Shown: positions 15,574 to 25,133 of the stretch, piece after piece
How positions within the stretch are numbered: the stretch's first letter is position 1
How the letters are laid out: each line of letters starts with the position of its first letter
Position numbers and translations under genes: made by a program
Notes under the pieces: model-generated
Seen by the model: the letters and a program-made list of their open reading frames with translations, nothing else
What the model was told of the DNA's origin: nothing
Database searches by the model: none
Assembly: GCF_029894125.1 (NCBI RefSeq)
Contig: NZ_JARXYZ010000025.1
Coordinates: 58,257 to 122,256 of the forward strand
Origin: Kitasatospora sp. MAA19
Lineage (GTDB): Bacteria > Actinomycetota > Actinomycetes > Streptomycetales > Streptomycetaceae
Reading direction: 5' to 3'
DNA length: 64,000 nucleotides

Positions 15574-18500
15574 GCCTCCACCTCCAGGGCGACGGTCGGG
15601 GCGTACTGGCAGCGGCCGAACCACATGACCTTGGCCAGCGCCCAGTACGCGCCGGGGTCGGTGGACTCGGGGGCGACGATCTCGAAGTCGACGGTTGTCG
15701 AGGATTCAGCCAGGACGGTGAAACCGCGGACCGGGTCGGCGATGGCCTCCCAGGTGCCCCAGGGGGAGACGAGTTGCAGCTCGCCCCGGATCTCACCTCG
15801 GGTGCGGTTGGTGAGGGTCAGGGTGAGGGTGGTGCGGTCACCGGGCGTGAGGCGGAGCGTTTCGTCGGAGACGGTGACGGAGAGGCCGGTGTCCCGGCCC
15901 GCCTCGGCCTTGGTGCCCTGGGCGGCCGTCCAGTCCTCGGGAGCGTCGCCGGGGACGGGCAGCAGGCCGGGGAGCTCGCCCACGGCGATGGTCACCACGT
16001 CCTCGATCTCCTGGCCGTCGTGGGTGATCCGGACGGCGGCGAAGTACAGGCCGGGCGGGGCCTCGGCGGGCGGGGTGAGGGTGACCGGGAAGCGCAGGTG
16101 GCCGCCGGCCTCCAGCCGGTACGGGCGGCTGCCGAGGCTCGCCGTCCAGCCCTCGGGCGGCAGGACGACGGCCGTGCCCTCGACCGCCGCATCGCGCAGT
16201 TGCGAGGACAGGGCGACGGAGAGTTCGACCGCTTCGCCGTCCGTCCGCAGCAGGCCGGGCGAGGCACCGACGGACACCGGCAGGTAGCCGAGCGGCGCCG
16301 GGCCCCGGTTGTGCAGCCAGTAGCGGGCGTGGACGGGCTGCGCGGGTTCGGCGACCGGGCCGAGGACCGGCCCACCGGGCTCGGCGACACCGGCGACACT
16401 CGCGCCGCCAGCGCCCCCGGCAACACCCGCGACACCCGCGACACCCGCGACGCCGGGGGCGGCGAGCAGGGTGGCGATCTGCGAGCCGGCCAGGTCGAGG
16501 CGCTCGGCGGCCGCGCCGAGGGGCCGTTCCAGCAGGTCGGCGGGCCGCACCTCGCCCAGCCCGAGCGCGCCGCGGAGTTCCGCCGTGCGCCCGAGACCGG
16601 TCGACTCGACCAGCCGGACGGTGAGTTCGCTGCCGACCGCCGCGGCCGAGCCGTGCGCGATCGGGTTCCCGGCGGGCTTGAGCGCACCGAGCAGCACCTC
16701 GCGCTGCGGCTCGACCCGCAGCCAGGAGAGGGTGGCCGGCAGCGGGCCGTCCTGCGCCGGGGCGATCCGCGCGTACAGCGGGTGGTTGAACTCCTGCCCC
16801 TGCGCGGGCAGGGTCTGGTCCCGCCAGTCACCCGGGCCGCCGACCAGCGCGTAGCTGAACTCGTGCGTCCAGTGCTGGAGTTGGAAGGAGGATCCATCCG
16901 GCAGGGTGCGCCGGGGCGGGTCGATCCAGACGCCGGACGGCCAGCCGGTGCAGCTGCGCATCAGGGACAGGTGCAGGGCGCCGGTGGTGTCGACCGCGAA
17001 GCCGGGCAGGCCGAAGCTGAGCAACGCGACGGTGTGGTCGGCAAGTTGGTCCACGACCTCGGACGGGCAGACGGCGCCGATCCGGGCGTCGGCGAGGTCG
17101 GCGACCAGCGCGGCGGTGTCCGTGACGACCAGGGCGGGCAGCGCCCGCAGGTCGCGCAGGTCGGCGCCGGGCTGCCAGACCTCGGCGAGCGGGGTGAGGG
17201 CGGGCACCCAGACCGCGCCGTGGGCCTTGAGGACGCTCGCGTACTCCTCGCCCGCCCGCTCGATCAACTCCCGTGCGGCGTCGTTGTCTTCGGGGCCGCC
17301 GAGGACGATCCGGAAGTCGGGCAGGTTGGAGTCGACGTCCAGCCAGCCGTACCGGGCCCAGTCGGCGCCGGAGGTGGTGGCGGTGACGCCGACCCGGGCG
17401 AGGGCGACCACCAGCGGGCGGGCGTCGGCGGCGTCGTCCAGAGTCGGGACGACCACCTCGGCGACGCCCAACGCACGCTCCCCCGAAGGGGATCCGGCCG
17501 GATCACGCAGGACGGCGCGCGCGGTGGCGCCGAGGCCGAACCAGGTGTTCGCCGGGTTGTCCAGGGTCCACGGCGCCTCGGCGGAGTCGACGTCGGGCAG
17601 GGCGAAGCCGCGCCCGACGACGGCGCCGGCGACCTCGCTGACCGGCAGCGCACCGGGCAGGTCGACGGGGAAGCGCAGCCGCAGCAGACGGTCGGCGCCG
17701 GAGTAGTCGACGACCCGGGTGCGGCAGTCGACCCGGTCGAGGCCGCGCCACAGGGTGACGGTCTGCTCGTAGCGGATCCCGTCGACCGTGCCGCCGATCA
17801 CCAGCCGCTCGCCGAGCGGGCCGGTCTCGCGGCGCACCTCGGCCGGGGCCGTGCCGGAGCCGCGCACCGGGCCGCTCGGCACCAGGTGCCAGGGGCCCTC
17901 GCCGAAGTCGGGGTGCTGCGGGTACTCCTCGTAGACCCTCAGTTCGTTGCCGATCCGGCCACCCTGGATCAACTCCCGGTCGTGCAGCAGGTCGTGGACG
18001 GAGGACAGGCCGCCGCCGCGGGCCGGGTCGGCGGTCACCCGGTAGCGGTCGTTGGTGATCTCCACCCCCTCGGCCGTCGTCCAGGGTTCCTCCGCCGAGC
18101 CCTCCACCAGCCGCCAGGTGCGCCAGCCGAGCGCGGGGACGTCGGCGGCGAGGAAGCGCAGCGTCCCTCGGTCGACGACGCTCGGCACCGGCTCGCCCCG
18201 GTCGTCCAGGACCCGTACGGCCCTGCCCTCGGGAGGCAACGCGATGGTGACCAGGTCGGTCCGGTCGAAGGAGAGCGTGTTGGTGACCACCACGGCCGCA
18301 CCCTCGCCCGCCGTGGAGATCCGCGCGGTGAGCGCGTCCAGCGCCTCGTCCCGGACGGCGGCCGCGAGGTCGTGCGCCTCGCGCCAGCCGCCGAGCAGGT
18401 CGAGGTACACCTGGTCGGACTCGGAGCCGGTGATGGCGTCGTGGTGGGCGCCGTAGGCGAGTTGGCGCCAGACCTTGTCGAGCGCGGCGGAGGGGTACTC

Positions 18501-19811
18501 GCCGAGGCCGTGGACGGAGGCCAGGGTGGCGAGCTTCTCGGCGTCGGCGGCGGCGACCTCGCCGGCCCGCTGGGCCTGCTTGGTGTCGATGTACGAGACG
18601 TCCTTGCCGGTGTAGACCGGGTTCATGTCGCGGGTCTGCGGGCTGGGCCGGCGGCCGGTGGCGGCGAGTTCGGCCCGGACGGCGTCGAGGAAGTCGCGCG
18701 GGGTGGCGCAGACGAAGCGCGGCCAGAGGTACTTGGCGGCCCAGGAGCGGTGGATCTCGGTGACCCACTTGTTCGGCGGGGTGTAGTCCGTCCCCACCGG
18801 CAGCAGCAGGTTCCTGGTCGCGCCCACGGGCTTGAGCTTGCGGTACAGCTCGTAGACGGCCTGTTCGGCGGTGGCGAGGTCCGGGGAGGAGTCCATCCAC
18901 CAGCCGGCCGAGTAGTGGTGCGGCATGTAGTGGGTGAGCACGCCCTCGCCGGAGGGGGCGATCCACTCGAACTCGCTCGGGAACTGCATCACCCGGGCGT
19001 CGTCCTTGGCCTCGCGGAAGTTCTTCTGGATCGGGCCCCACTGGTGGAAGGGGCCGCGGGCCCAGGCGCTGCCGGTGAGCCCGGCGGCGGCGAGGTGGCC
19101 GGGGAACTGCGGATCGTGCCCGAACACGTCGAGCTGCCAGGCGGTTTGGGGATCGCCGCCGAGGATGTCGCGTTGGTAGCCGATGCCGTAGACGATGTTG
19201 CGGATGGTGGTCTCGGCGCCGGTGAGGTTGGTGTTGGGCTCGTTGTAGGTGCCGCCGACGAGTTCGACCTGGCCGCGTTCCAGCAGCGTGCGCAGCGTCT
19301 CGCGGCGCTCGGGGTGCTGGTCGAAGTACGGCTTGAGGTAGTCGACTTCGGCGAGGACGAACTTGTACACCGGGTCCCGCAGCGCGAGGTCCAGATGGGC
19401 GTCGACGAGTGCGAAGCCGTTGCGCTCCCAGAGCGGCCGGGTGGTGGCGTCGGCGGAGAGCAGCTCCCAGGGGGAGGTGTAGGCGGCCTGGGTGTTCCAC
19501 CAGACCGGGTCGTAGTGGAAGTGGGAGACCAGGAACATCGTCCAGCCGGGTTCGGCGACCTCCACCAGGGCGTCCACCGAGGCGCCTTCTGCCCTGACAG
19601 TGACGGGCAGTTGAGCGCCCGGCTCGGCGCCGGTGAGCTCCAGTGGGACTTCGACCGGCCCCGTGCCGGTCGCCTCGCCGCGCACGCCCGGGCCGCTGAC
19701 GGTGATCCGGGCGGCCGGGCCGTCGAGCGTCACCCGCAGCAGCTGGCGCGGGGCGTCCTCGGGGCCGATGAAGAGGTCGGTGTTCTCGACGGCGGTGATG
19801 GTGACCGGCAC
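15570..19811 (-). CDS. GH38 alpha-mannosidase with C-terminal NEW3-like domains
   Basis: A 1413-residue alpha-mannosidase that removes terminal alpha-mannose. After a beta domain of about 90 residues, the GH38 barrel opens with the zinc-binding SHFHYDPVWW (H97, H99, D101); Asp228 in WQLDVFGHD is the nucleophile. Beta-sandwich domains follow, and two C-terminal segments resemble the NPCBM-associated NEW3 domain (DRTTLTLTLTNRTRGEIRGE). A GVAGVAGVAG linker comes from tandem CCCGCGACA DNA near 16420-16455. There is no signal peptide, so it is probably intracellular. GAAAGGA lies upstream of GTG 19811; a longer frame runs back into the GH85 gene and is rejected. It is longer than most bacterial GH38 enzymes because of the extra domains. 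Confidence 0.92.
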   Translation of the reverse strand: MPVTITAVENTDLFIGPEDAPRQLLRVTLDGPAARITVSGPGVRGEATGTGPVEVPLELTGAEPGAQLPVTVRAEGASVDALVEVAEPGWTMFLVSHFHYDPVWWNTQAAYTSPWELLSADATTRPLWERNGFALVDAHLDLALRDPVYKFVLAEVDYLKPYFDQHPERRETLRTLLERGQVELVGGTYNEPNTNLTGAETTIRNIVYGIGYQRDILGGDPQTAWQLDVFGHDPQFPGHLAAAGLTGSAWARGPFHQWGPIQKNFREAKDDARVMQFPSEFEWIAPSGEGVLTHYMPHHYSAGWWMDSSPDLATAEQAVYELYRKLKPVGATRNLLLPVGTDYTPPNKWVTEIHRSWAAKYLWPRFVCATPRDFLDAVRAELAATGRRPSPQTRDMNPVYTGKDVSYIDTKQAQRAGEVAAADAEKLATLASVHGLGEYPSAALDKVWRQLAYGAHHDAITGSESDQVYLDLLGGWREAHDLAAAVRDEALDALTARISTAGEGAAVVVTNTLSFDRTDLVTIALPPEGRAVRVLDDRGEPVPSVVDRGTLRFLAADVPALGWRTWRLVEGSAEEPWTTAEGVEITNDRYRVTADPARGGGLSSVHDLLHDRELIQGGRIGNELRVYEEYPQHPDFGEGPWHLVPSGPVRGSGTAPAEVRRETGPLGERLVIGGTVDGIRYEQTVTLWRGLDRVDCRTRVVDYSGADRLLRLRFPVDLPGALPVSEVAGAVVGRGFALPDVDSAEAPWTLDNPANTWFGLGATARAVLRDPAGSPSGERALGVAEVVVPTLDDAADARPLVVALARVGVTATTSGADWARYGWLDVDSNLPDFRIVLGGPEDNDAARELIERAGEEYASVLKAHGAVWVPALTPLAEVWQPGADLRDLRALPALVVTDTAALVADLADARIGAVCPSEVVDQLADHTVALLSFGLPGFAVDTTGALHLSLMRSCTGWPSGVWIDPPRRTLPDGSSFQLQHWTHEFSYALVGGPGDWRDQTLPAQGQEFNHPLYARIAPAQDGPLPATLSWLRVEPQREVLLGALKPAGNPIAHGSAAAVGSELTVRLVESTGLGRTAELRGALGLGEVRPADLLERPLGAAAERLDLAGSQIATLLAAPGVAGVAGVAGVAGGAGGASVAGVAEPGGPVLGPVAEPAQPVHARYWLHNRGPAPLGYLPVSVGASPGLLRTDGEAVELSVALSSQLRDAAVEGTAVVLPPEGWTASLGSRPYRLEAGGHLRFPVTLTPPAEAPPGLYFAAVRITHDGQEIEDVVTIAVGELPGLLPVPGDAPEDWTAAQGTKAEAGRDTGLSVTVSDETLRLTPGDRTTLTLTLTNRTRGEIRGELQLVSPWGTWEAIADPVRGFTVLAESSTTVDFEIVAPESTDPGAYWALAKVMWFGRCQYAPTVALEVEA

Positions 19812-19843
19812 GGGGAGGGTCCTTTCGGTGTCGGTACGGGGGC

Positions 19844-22309
19844 CTACTGGCCCCAGGCCTCGAACTCGTAGATGCGGGCGGCCGGATCGGTGTTCTGGGC
19901 GGGCTTGGTGACGACCAGGCGGACGTAGCGGGCCGTGCTGGTCACCGGGTGGGTGGTGGTGCCTGCGGTGTTGCCGGTGACGTTGGCGACCGTGGTCCAC
20001 GGGTCGGTGGTGTTCGAGCGGACCTGGATCGAGAAGTCGCGGGTGTTGTAGGAGGCACTCTCGCCGCCCGCCGCCGCGTGCTTGACCACGAACGTGGACA
20101 GGCTCTTGGTCGAACCGAGGTCCACCTCGAGCCACTTGGAGCTGTCCAGGCTGCACCACTTGTCGCCGGTGCCGCCGTTGACGCTGCCGTTGACGGCCTT
20201 CGCGGGGCCCTCGTTGGCGTTGCACCGGCCGGAGGCGGTGGCCGGGCGGTTCAGCGCCAGGTTGCTGCCGGTCGCGGGCGGCGTGCCGGTCCAGCCGACG
20301 GTGGTGGAGGCGGCGGTGGAGCGGCCGTAGGTGGTGGAGACGGCCTCGACGTCGAGGGTGGTGGCGTCCTCGGTCCCGGCCCGGTCGAGGCGGCCGACGA
20401 AGTACGCGTCGTTGGGGGTCGCGCCGAGGAAGGTCCGGCTGCCGTCGGCGTTGCGCCGGTACACCTCGTAGTGGTGGACGTTGCCGCCGGGCGCCGCGGT
20501 CCAGGACAGGCGCAGCGACTGGCTGGAGCCCGCCGTCACGTCGCTCGCGCCGAGGACGGTGAGGCCGCTGGGCGCCGCCGGGGTGTCCACCGCGCCGTCG
20601 TAGACGGAGACCTGGCCGATCCGCACGTCGTAGGAGGGGTCGGAGCCGTCGGCCTGGAGGGCGATCTGGGCGATCGTGCGGCCCGCGTACGGGGACAGGT
20701 CGAGGCTGTGCCGCTCCCAGCCGGTACCGGAGTTGGCGCCCAGGTCGATCGTGGTGAAGCTGCTCGGCGCGTCGGTGAAGGAGACCGCGGCCTTGAGCTT
20801 GGTCGGCCCGGCGGCCGGGGTCTTGACCACCAGGTCCAGCTTGGTGGTCGCCGCCACCGGGAGCTTGGTCTCGTACAGCCGCACGGTGTTGGTCGCGTCC
20901 AGGGTGCCGGTGAGGCGCAGCGAGGAGCCGCCCTGGTAGGCGTCGGTGAAGTCGACGGACGGGGTGAGCTTGCTGCCGGTGGAGTTGACCACCCACCGGT
21001 AGGTCGGTGGGACGTCCTGGAGGGAGAGGTTGTTCCAGCCGCCGGTGGCGACCCGGGTGCCGGCGGAGTTGTAGAAGTCGCCCTGCCCGGTGTTGAAGCT
21101 GGTGACGAAGGGCTTGGCGGTGATCGGCGAGGACTCGGCGACGTAGCCGGCCAGGCCGGGCCAGCTGTCGGAGGGGTTGACGGCGGACGGGTCACCCTTG
21201 GCGCCGACCCAGTAGCGGGCGTCCTTGGCGTAGAAGTCGGCCCGGTCCGTGGCGGACTTCCAGGTCCATTCGGGCCGGTAGAGGCCCAGCGAGGTGGTGT
21301 GCGGCTTGCCGGCCGGGAAGAGGCTGTTCCAGTCGACGCCGGTGTTGTAGCCGTTGGCCTCGGTGTCGATGCCGGAGTAGAGGTCGTACTCGCTGCGGCC
21401 GAGCTGCCGGGCCAGCGTGCGGGAGGAGTTCAGGCCGCTGGAGCTCCAGTCGAAGTTCAGGAACATCGAGTCCGAGGTGCGCTTCGAACCGTCCTGGAGG
21501 AAGGGCGAGTTGGCGGAGGTGAGGGCGTTCTGCCAGTTGACCGAGCCGGAGGTGGTCATGGCGTCGTACCACATGAAGTCGGTGCCGCTCTGCGCCTTGG
21601 TGTACTGCATGAGGTTGCGCACTTCGGTGGCCAGGCCCGCGTCTCCGCCGCCGGTCTCCTGGTTGATGAACCAGCCGTCGAAGCCGTAGTACCGGGCGGC
21701 CTGGACGAGCTTGTCGGCGACGGGGTAGCGGTTGCCGGACTTCTGGACGAAGTCGCGGACCCACTGGAGCTGGCCGCCGTAGGCGCCGGGCGGGAAGAAG
21801 ACGGTGCCGTAGACCTTGACGCCGTTGCGGTGGGCGGCGTCGATGACGGTCGGGTTGGGGGCGAGAATCAGGCCCTCGCCGGCCGAGCCGCCCCAGAAGA
21901 CCAGCTTGTCGACGTACTGCCAGTAGCCGAAGGCGTAGTAGTTGGGGTCGGCGGAGCCCTGGGAGGGGTTGTTGGAGGTGGGCCCGAAGGAGACCAGTGA
22001 GGCGATCCTGCCTTCGCCGGCCCGGGCGTTCGGGCTCGCCTTGAGGGCCGGGTCGCTGGTGCGGGGCTGGAGCGGGACACGGGAGCGGTTGAAGCGGGCG
22101 TCCGGGTCGGTGGCCGGGTCCCAGTTCAGGATGGTGTCGGGGTACCAGTACGAGGCGTAGGGCTGGCTGCCGGCGGTGGTGGCGGCCGGGGTGGCGGGCG
22201 CCTTCGGCTCGGCGTGGGCGGCGGGTGCGGCGCCCAGCGCGGCGGTCGCGAGCGCGGCGCTGAGCAGCAGGGGCATCCGTCGTGACATCAGGGGTATCCG
22301 TCGTGACAT
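19844..22309 (-). CDS. Secreted GH85 endo-beta-N-acetylglucosaminidase with F5/8C (CBM32-like) domain
   Basis: An 821-residue secreted enzyme that cuts the chitobiose core of N-glycans. The signal peptide has a small internal duplication (MSRRIPLMSRRMPL) and ends near AHA (31-33). The GH85 barrel includes FGYWQYVDKLVFWGGS and the catalytic YYGFDGWFINQETG, with Asn216 and Glu218. Next come a beta-sandwich, a fibronectin-III-like segment (about 560-660) and a C-terminal discoidin/CBM32-like domain starting NLALNRPATASG. The ATG at 22309 has GGAG close upstream; the second ATG (22288) is an alternative. It lies 32 bp before the GH38 gene, in one operon. Confidence 0.92.
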   Translation of the reverse strand: MSRRIPLMSRRMPLLLSAALATAALGAAPAAHAEPKAPATPAATTAGSQPYASYWYPDTILNWDPATDPDARFNRSRVPLQPRTSDPALKASPNARAGEGRIASLVSFGPTSNNPSQGSADPNYYAFGYWQYVDKLVFWGGSAGEGLILAPNPTVIDAAHRNGVKVYGTVFFPPGAYGGQLQWVRDFVQKSGNRYPVADKLVQAARYYGFDGWFINQETGGGDAGLATEVRNLMQYTKAQSGTDFMWYDAMTTSGSVNWQNALTSANSPFLQDGSKRTSDSMFLNFDWSSSGLNSSRTLARQLGRSEYDLYSGIDTEANGYNTGVDWNSLFPAGKPHTTSLGLYRPEWTWKSATDRADFYAKDARYWVGAKGDPSAVNPSDSWPGLAGYVAESSPITAKPFVTSFNTGQGDFYNSAGTRVATGGWNNLSLQDVPPTYRWVVNSTGSKLTPSVDFTDAYQGGSSLRLTGTLDATNTVRLYETKLPVAATTKLDLVVKTPAAGPTKLKAAVSFTDAPSSFTTIDLGANSGTGWERHSLDLSPYAGRTIAQIALQADGSDPSYDVRIGQVSVYDGAVDTPAAPSGLTVLGASDVTAGSSQSLRLSWTAAPGGNVHHYEVYRRNADGSRTFLGATPNDAYFVGRLDRAGTEDATTLDVEAVSTTYGRSTAASTTVGWTGTPPATGSNLALNRPATASGRCNANEGPAKAVNGSVNGGTGDKWCSLDSSKWLEVDLGSTKSLSTFVVKHAAAGGESASYNTRDFSIQVRSNTTDPWTTVANVTGNTAGTTTHPVTSTARYVRLVVTKPAQNTDPAARIYEFEAWGQ

Positions 22310-22470
22310 GCGGTGGCTCCGATCGAGCGGAGGAGGGTGGGGACGGGCCCGTCTGCGCGGACGGGTCCGGGTGCATGTGGCGTGGCGGTGCTCATCGGGG
22401 TGACGGTTCGCCGCCACGGCCGGCGGGTCTTCGGGGTGGCAGGCCGGCAGGGGGTGCCGGGATGAGAGCG

Positions 22471-22495
22471 CGCCGAGCGGGGCCCCCGCTCGGCG
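22471..22495 (-). terminator. Perfect 12-bp hairpin after the LacI-type gene
   Basis: CGCCGAGCGGGG and CCCCGCTCGGCG surround a single central base, 6 bases past the lacI-type stop. It can end the repressor transcript. It also falls at the start of the leader made from the GH85 promoter just upstream. Confidence 0.6.
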
Positions 22496-22498
22496 CCG

Positions 22499-22527
22499 AG
22501 GCTAAACCGGTTCAGAACCGCTGTCAA
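22499..22527 (-). promoter_or_regulatory. GH85 operon promoter overlapped by a LacI-type operator
   Basis: On the minus strand TTGACA (22527-22522), a 17-base spacer and TAGCCT (22504-22499) form a near-consensus housekeeping promoter for the leftward GH85-GH38 operon. The palindrome CTAAACCGGTTCAG (22502-22515) covers the -10 and part of the spacer, so a bound repressor would block RNA polymerase. The operator also contains the stop codon of the repressor gene itself. Confidence 0.7.
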
Positions 22528-23578
22528 CGACTCGCGCAACAACCACTCCTGCGGGCGAGTCCGCCCCCGGCGGCGAGGTGGACTCGCGCACGGTCAGCCG
22601 CGGCGTGGGCATCTGCAGGTCGCGCCCGGCCCCGGTTTCGTCGAGGGCCGCCAGCAGACTGCGGGCGACCTGCTCGCCGAGCGCGAAGGTGTCCCGGCTG
22701 AGCGCGGTCAGCGGCGGGTGGACGATCCGGGCCAGCACGGAGTCGTCGAAGGAGACGATGGACAGTTCGCCGGGCACCGCCACGCCCATCTCCCCGGCCA
22801 CGCCGAGCCCGGCGACGGCCATCACGTCGCTGTCGTAGACGATCGCGGTGGGCCGGCGGGCCCGGGAGAGCAGGGCGCGGGTGGCGGCGGCGCCCTCGGC
22901 GTCGCTGAAGTCGGTGGGCACCGAGACGGCCTCCTCCAGTCCGAGCCGGCGGGAGGCGTCGCGCAGCGCGCGAATCCGTCGCTGGGTGTGCTGGAAGTGC
23001 GGCAGGCCGGCCAGGTGGGCGATCCGGCGGTGCCCGATGGCGGCCAGGTAGTCGACGATCGAGAGCATCGCCTCCCGGTCGTCGGCCCAGATCCGCAGCG
23101 GCCCACCGCCCCGGCCGGGCCCGCCCAGGACGACGGCGGGCAGGCCGAGTTCGTCCAGGACCGGCAACCGCGGGTCGCGGACCTGCAGGTCGACGACGAT
23201 GAAGCCGTCGACCCGGTGCTCGGAGGCCCAGCGCCGGTAGACCTCGATCTCGGCGGCGGTGTCCTCGACCACCATCAGGTGCAGCGCGACGGAGCTGGCC
23301 GAGAGCACCGCCTGGAGGCCGGAGAGCAGTTGGCTGAAGAACGGCTCGACCCCGATGGTGCGGGCCGGGCGGGCGATCACCAGGCCGACGGCGTCGGCCC
23401 GGGCGCCGCCGAGGGCGCGCGCGGCGCTGTGCGGGCGCCAGTTCATCTCCTCGGCGACCCGCAGGATCCGGGCCCTGGTCGCCTCGCTCACGCCGGGGCG
23501 GCCGTTGAGCGCGAAGGACACCGCGCCCTTGGAGACACCGGCCTGGCGCGCGATGTCGGCGATCGTCGGTCTGGCCAC
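22502..23578 (-). CDS. LacI family transcriptional repressor
   Basis: A 358-residue regulator. The N-terminal helix-turn-helix is PTIADIARQAGVSKGAVSFA (4-23) followed by the hinge helix RPHSAARALGG, then a periplasmic-binding-protein-like sugar domain (VGLVIARPARTIGVEPFF; final SFDDSVLARIVHPPLTAL). GTG 23578 is chosen because AAGGAG lies nine bases upstream and the conserved domain starts there; the upstream ATG at 23635 would add 19 unconserved residues. It sits between the two arms of the glycan locus. Matching palindromes at both promoters mark it as their likely repressor, released by a mannose-containing sugar; the inducer is inferred. Confidence 0.9.
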   Translation of the reverse strand: MARPTIADIARQAGVSKGAVSFALNGRPGVSEATRARILRVAEEMNWRPHSAARALGGARADAVGLVIARPARTIGVEPFFSQLLSGLQAVLSASSVALHLMVVEDTAAEIEVYRRWASEHRVDGFIVVDLQVRDPRLPVLDELGLPAVVLGGPGRGGGPLRIWADDREAMLSIVDYLAAIGHRRIAHLAGLPHFQHTQRRIRALRDASRRLGLEEAVSVPTDFSDAEGAAATRALLSRARRPTAIVYDSDVMAVAGLGVAGEMGVAVPGELSIVSFDDSVLARIVHPPLTALSRDTFALGEQVARSLLAALDETGAGRDLQMPTPRLTVRESTSPPGADSPAGVVVARVVDSGSEPV

Positions 23579-23596
23579 AGAACCCGACTCCTTCTC

Positions 23597-23651
23597 TTGA
23601 CATCCAAGTTTAGGCCGGAGCATAGTCCCTGGCATAGCTAGACCGGTTTAG
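23597..23651 (+). promoter_or_regulatory. ABC-importer operon promoter with LacI-type operator
   Basis: TTGACA (23597-23602), an 18-base spacer and CATAGT (23621-23626) form the rightward promoter. The palindrome CTAGACCGGTTTAG (23638-23651) lies just downstream, over the expected transcript start. It matches the GH85 operator at 12 of 14 positions, with the CCGGTT core intact. This region also precedes the repressor gene on the other strand, so autoregulation is possible. Confidence 0.65.
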
Positions 23652-23747
23652 TACGTCAGGTTCTGGAACTCGGCACCACCCCCGTGACCAGCACCACCCC
23701 CGAGCTCGGCACGATCCCCCACCCATCCCCAGGACCGGGAGACCCTC

Positions 23748-25037
23748 ATGCGAAGAATCTGGGCGGCACTGACCACGACGGCCCTCACCGCGGCCGCGCT
23801 CACCGGCTGCGGACTCGGCTCCGGCGACAGCAAGAACAGCGACAGTGTGGCGAGTGCGGCCGCCACCGGCGAGGTCAAGGGCAAGGTCTCGATCCAGACC
23901 TGGGCGCTCAAGCCCAAGTTCACCGACTACATGCAGGGCGTGATCGACGGCTTCAAGAAGAAGTACCCCGGCGTCGAGGTCGACTGGCTCGACCAGCCCG
24001 GCGAGGGCTACTCCGACAAGGTGCTCAGCCAGGCCGCCGCCGGCGGTCTGCCCGACGTGGTCAACCTCCCGCCGGACTTCGCCTTCCCGCTGGCGAAGAA
24101 GGACCTCCTGCTGGACGTCGCCAAGGCCGACCCCAAGCTCGCCGACGAGTACGTCGCGGGCGGTGTCGAGGCCTACCGCTACACCGGCCAGAACGGCACC
24201 TTCGGCTACCCCTGGTACCTCAACACCGATGTGAACTACTGGAATTCGGAACTCCTGACCAACAACGGCCTGGACCCGAAGAAGCTCCCCGCCAGCCTCG
24301 ACGACCTGATCGCCCAGGCCCGGGTGATGAAGGAGAAGTCCGGCGGCCAGACCTACCTGATGAGCCGCAAGCCGGGCCTCGGCGACCTCTACAACGCCGG
24401 CGTGAAGATCATGTCCGACGACGGCAAGTCCTTCACCTTCAACACCCCCGAGGCCGCCGCGCTGCTCGACAAGTACCGCGATGCCTTCAAGGAGGGCCTG
24501 CTGCCCAAGGACGTGCTGACCAACACCTACGTCGGCAACTCCAAGCTCTTCAACGCGGGCACGGCGGCCTGGACCACCGGCGGCGGCAACTTCATCACCA
24601 GCCTCGCCACCGACAACCCGACGCTCGCCCCGAAGATGACCTCCTCCCCGACGATGGGCGTCCCGCCGCTGTACGTGCAGGGCCTGTCCATCCCGAAGAC
24701 CACCAAGAACCCGGCCGCCGCGGTCGCCCTCGCCCGCTGGGTCACCAGCCCGGAGAACCAGGCCGCGTTCTCCCACCTCACCAGCGTCTTCCCGTCCACC
24801 AAGGCCTCCGCGAACGACCCGTTCTTCAGCAAGAGCGACGGCAGCAACTCCGGCGACGCCAAGGTGGTCGCCTTCGACTCGCTCGCCAAGGCCAAGCTGA
24901 TCCAGCCCGTCCAGGTCGACGACGCGATGAGCACCATCATCAACCAGCAGATCGCGCTGGCCATCAGCGGCGACGCGAGCTCCAAGCAGGCGCTGGACTC
25001 CGCCGTCGAGCAGTGCAACAAGCTGCTCAAGGGCTGA
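23748..25037 (+). CDS. ABC sugar importer, solute-binding lipoprotein
   Basis: A 429-residue extracellular binding protein (family 1). A lipoprotein signal peptide ends at LTGC, with Cys21 the lipidation site. The mature part has VSIQTWALKPKFTDYMQGVI at its start and GYPWYLNTDVNYWNSELL in the hinge region. It captures an oligosaccharide outside the membrane for the two permeases that follow. Context points to a mannose-rich oligosaccharide released by GH85. GGGAG precedes the ATG. It is first in the rightward operon. Confidence 0.92.
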   Translation: MRRIWAALTTTALTAAALTGCGLGSGDSKNSDSVASAAATGEVKGKVSIQTWALKPKFTDYMQGVIDGFKKKYPGVEVDWLDQPGEGYSDKVLSQAAAGGLPDVVNLPPDFAFPLAKKDLLLDVAKADPKLADEYVAGGVEAYRYTGQNGTFGYPWYLNTDVNYWNSELLTNNGLDPKKLPASLDDLIAQARVMKEKSGGQTYLMSRKPGLGDLYNAGVKIMSDDGKSFTFNTPEAAALLDKYRDAFKEGLLPKDVLTNTYVGNSKLFNAGTAAWTTGGGNFITSLATDNPTLAPKMTSSPTMGVPPLYVQGLSIPKTTKNPAAAVALARWVTSPENQAAFSHLTSVFPSTKASANDPFFSKSDGSNSGDAKVVAFDSLAKAKLIQPVQVDDAMSTIINQQIALAISGDASSKQALDSAVEQCNKLLKG

Positions 25038-25133
25038 CCCCACCGCCACCCCGACCGTACCGGCGACGCGGCGGGAGCCCCTCGGCCCGCCGCCCCCGGG
25101 AATGACCCGCACCACCCCCAGGAAGGCAACGGC

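Noticed and set aside
15774..19871. Open plus-strand frame of 1365 codons opposite the long GH38 gene
   Set aside because: It is a shadow of the high-GC mannosidase gene: low-complexity Gly/Arg/Val composition, no family motif and no ribosome site.
19812..20996. N-terminal extension of the long GH38 frame by 395 codons
   Set aside because: It runs antiparallel-free but out of frame through the GH85 gene, has no conserved sequence, and a good ribosome site marks GTG 19811.
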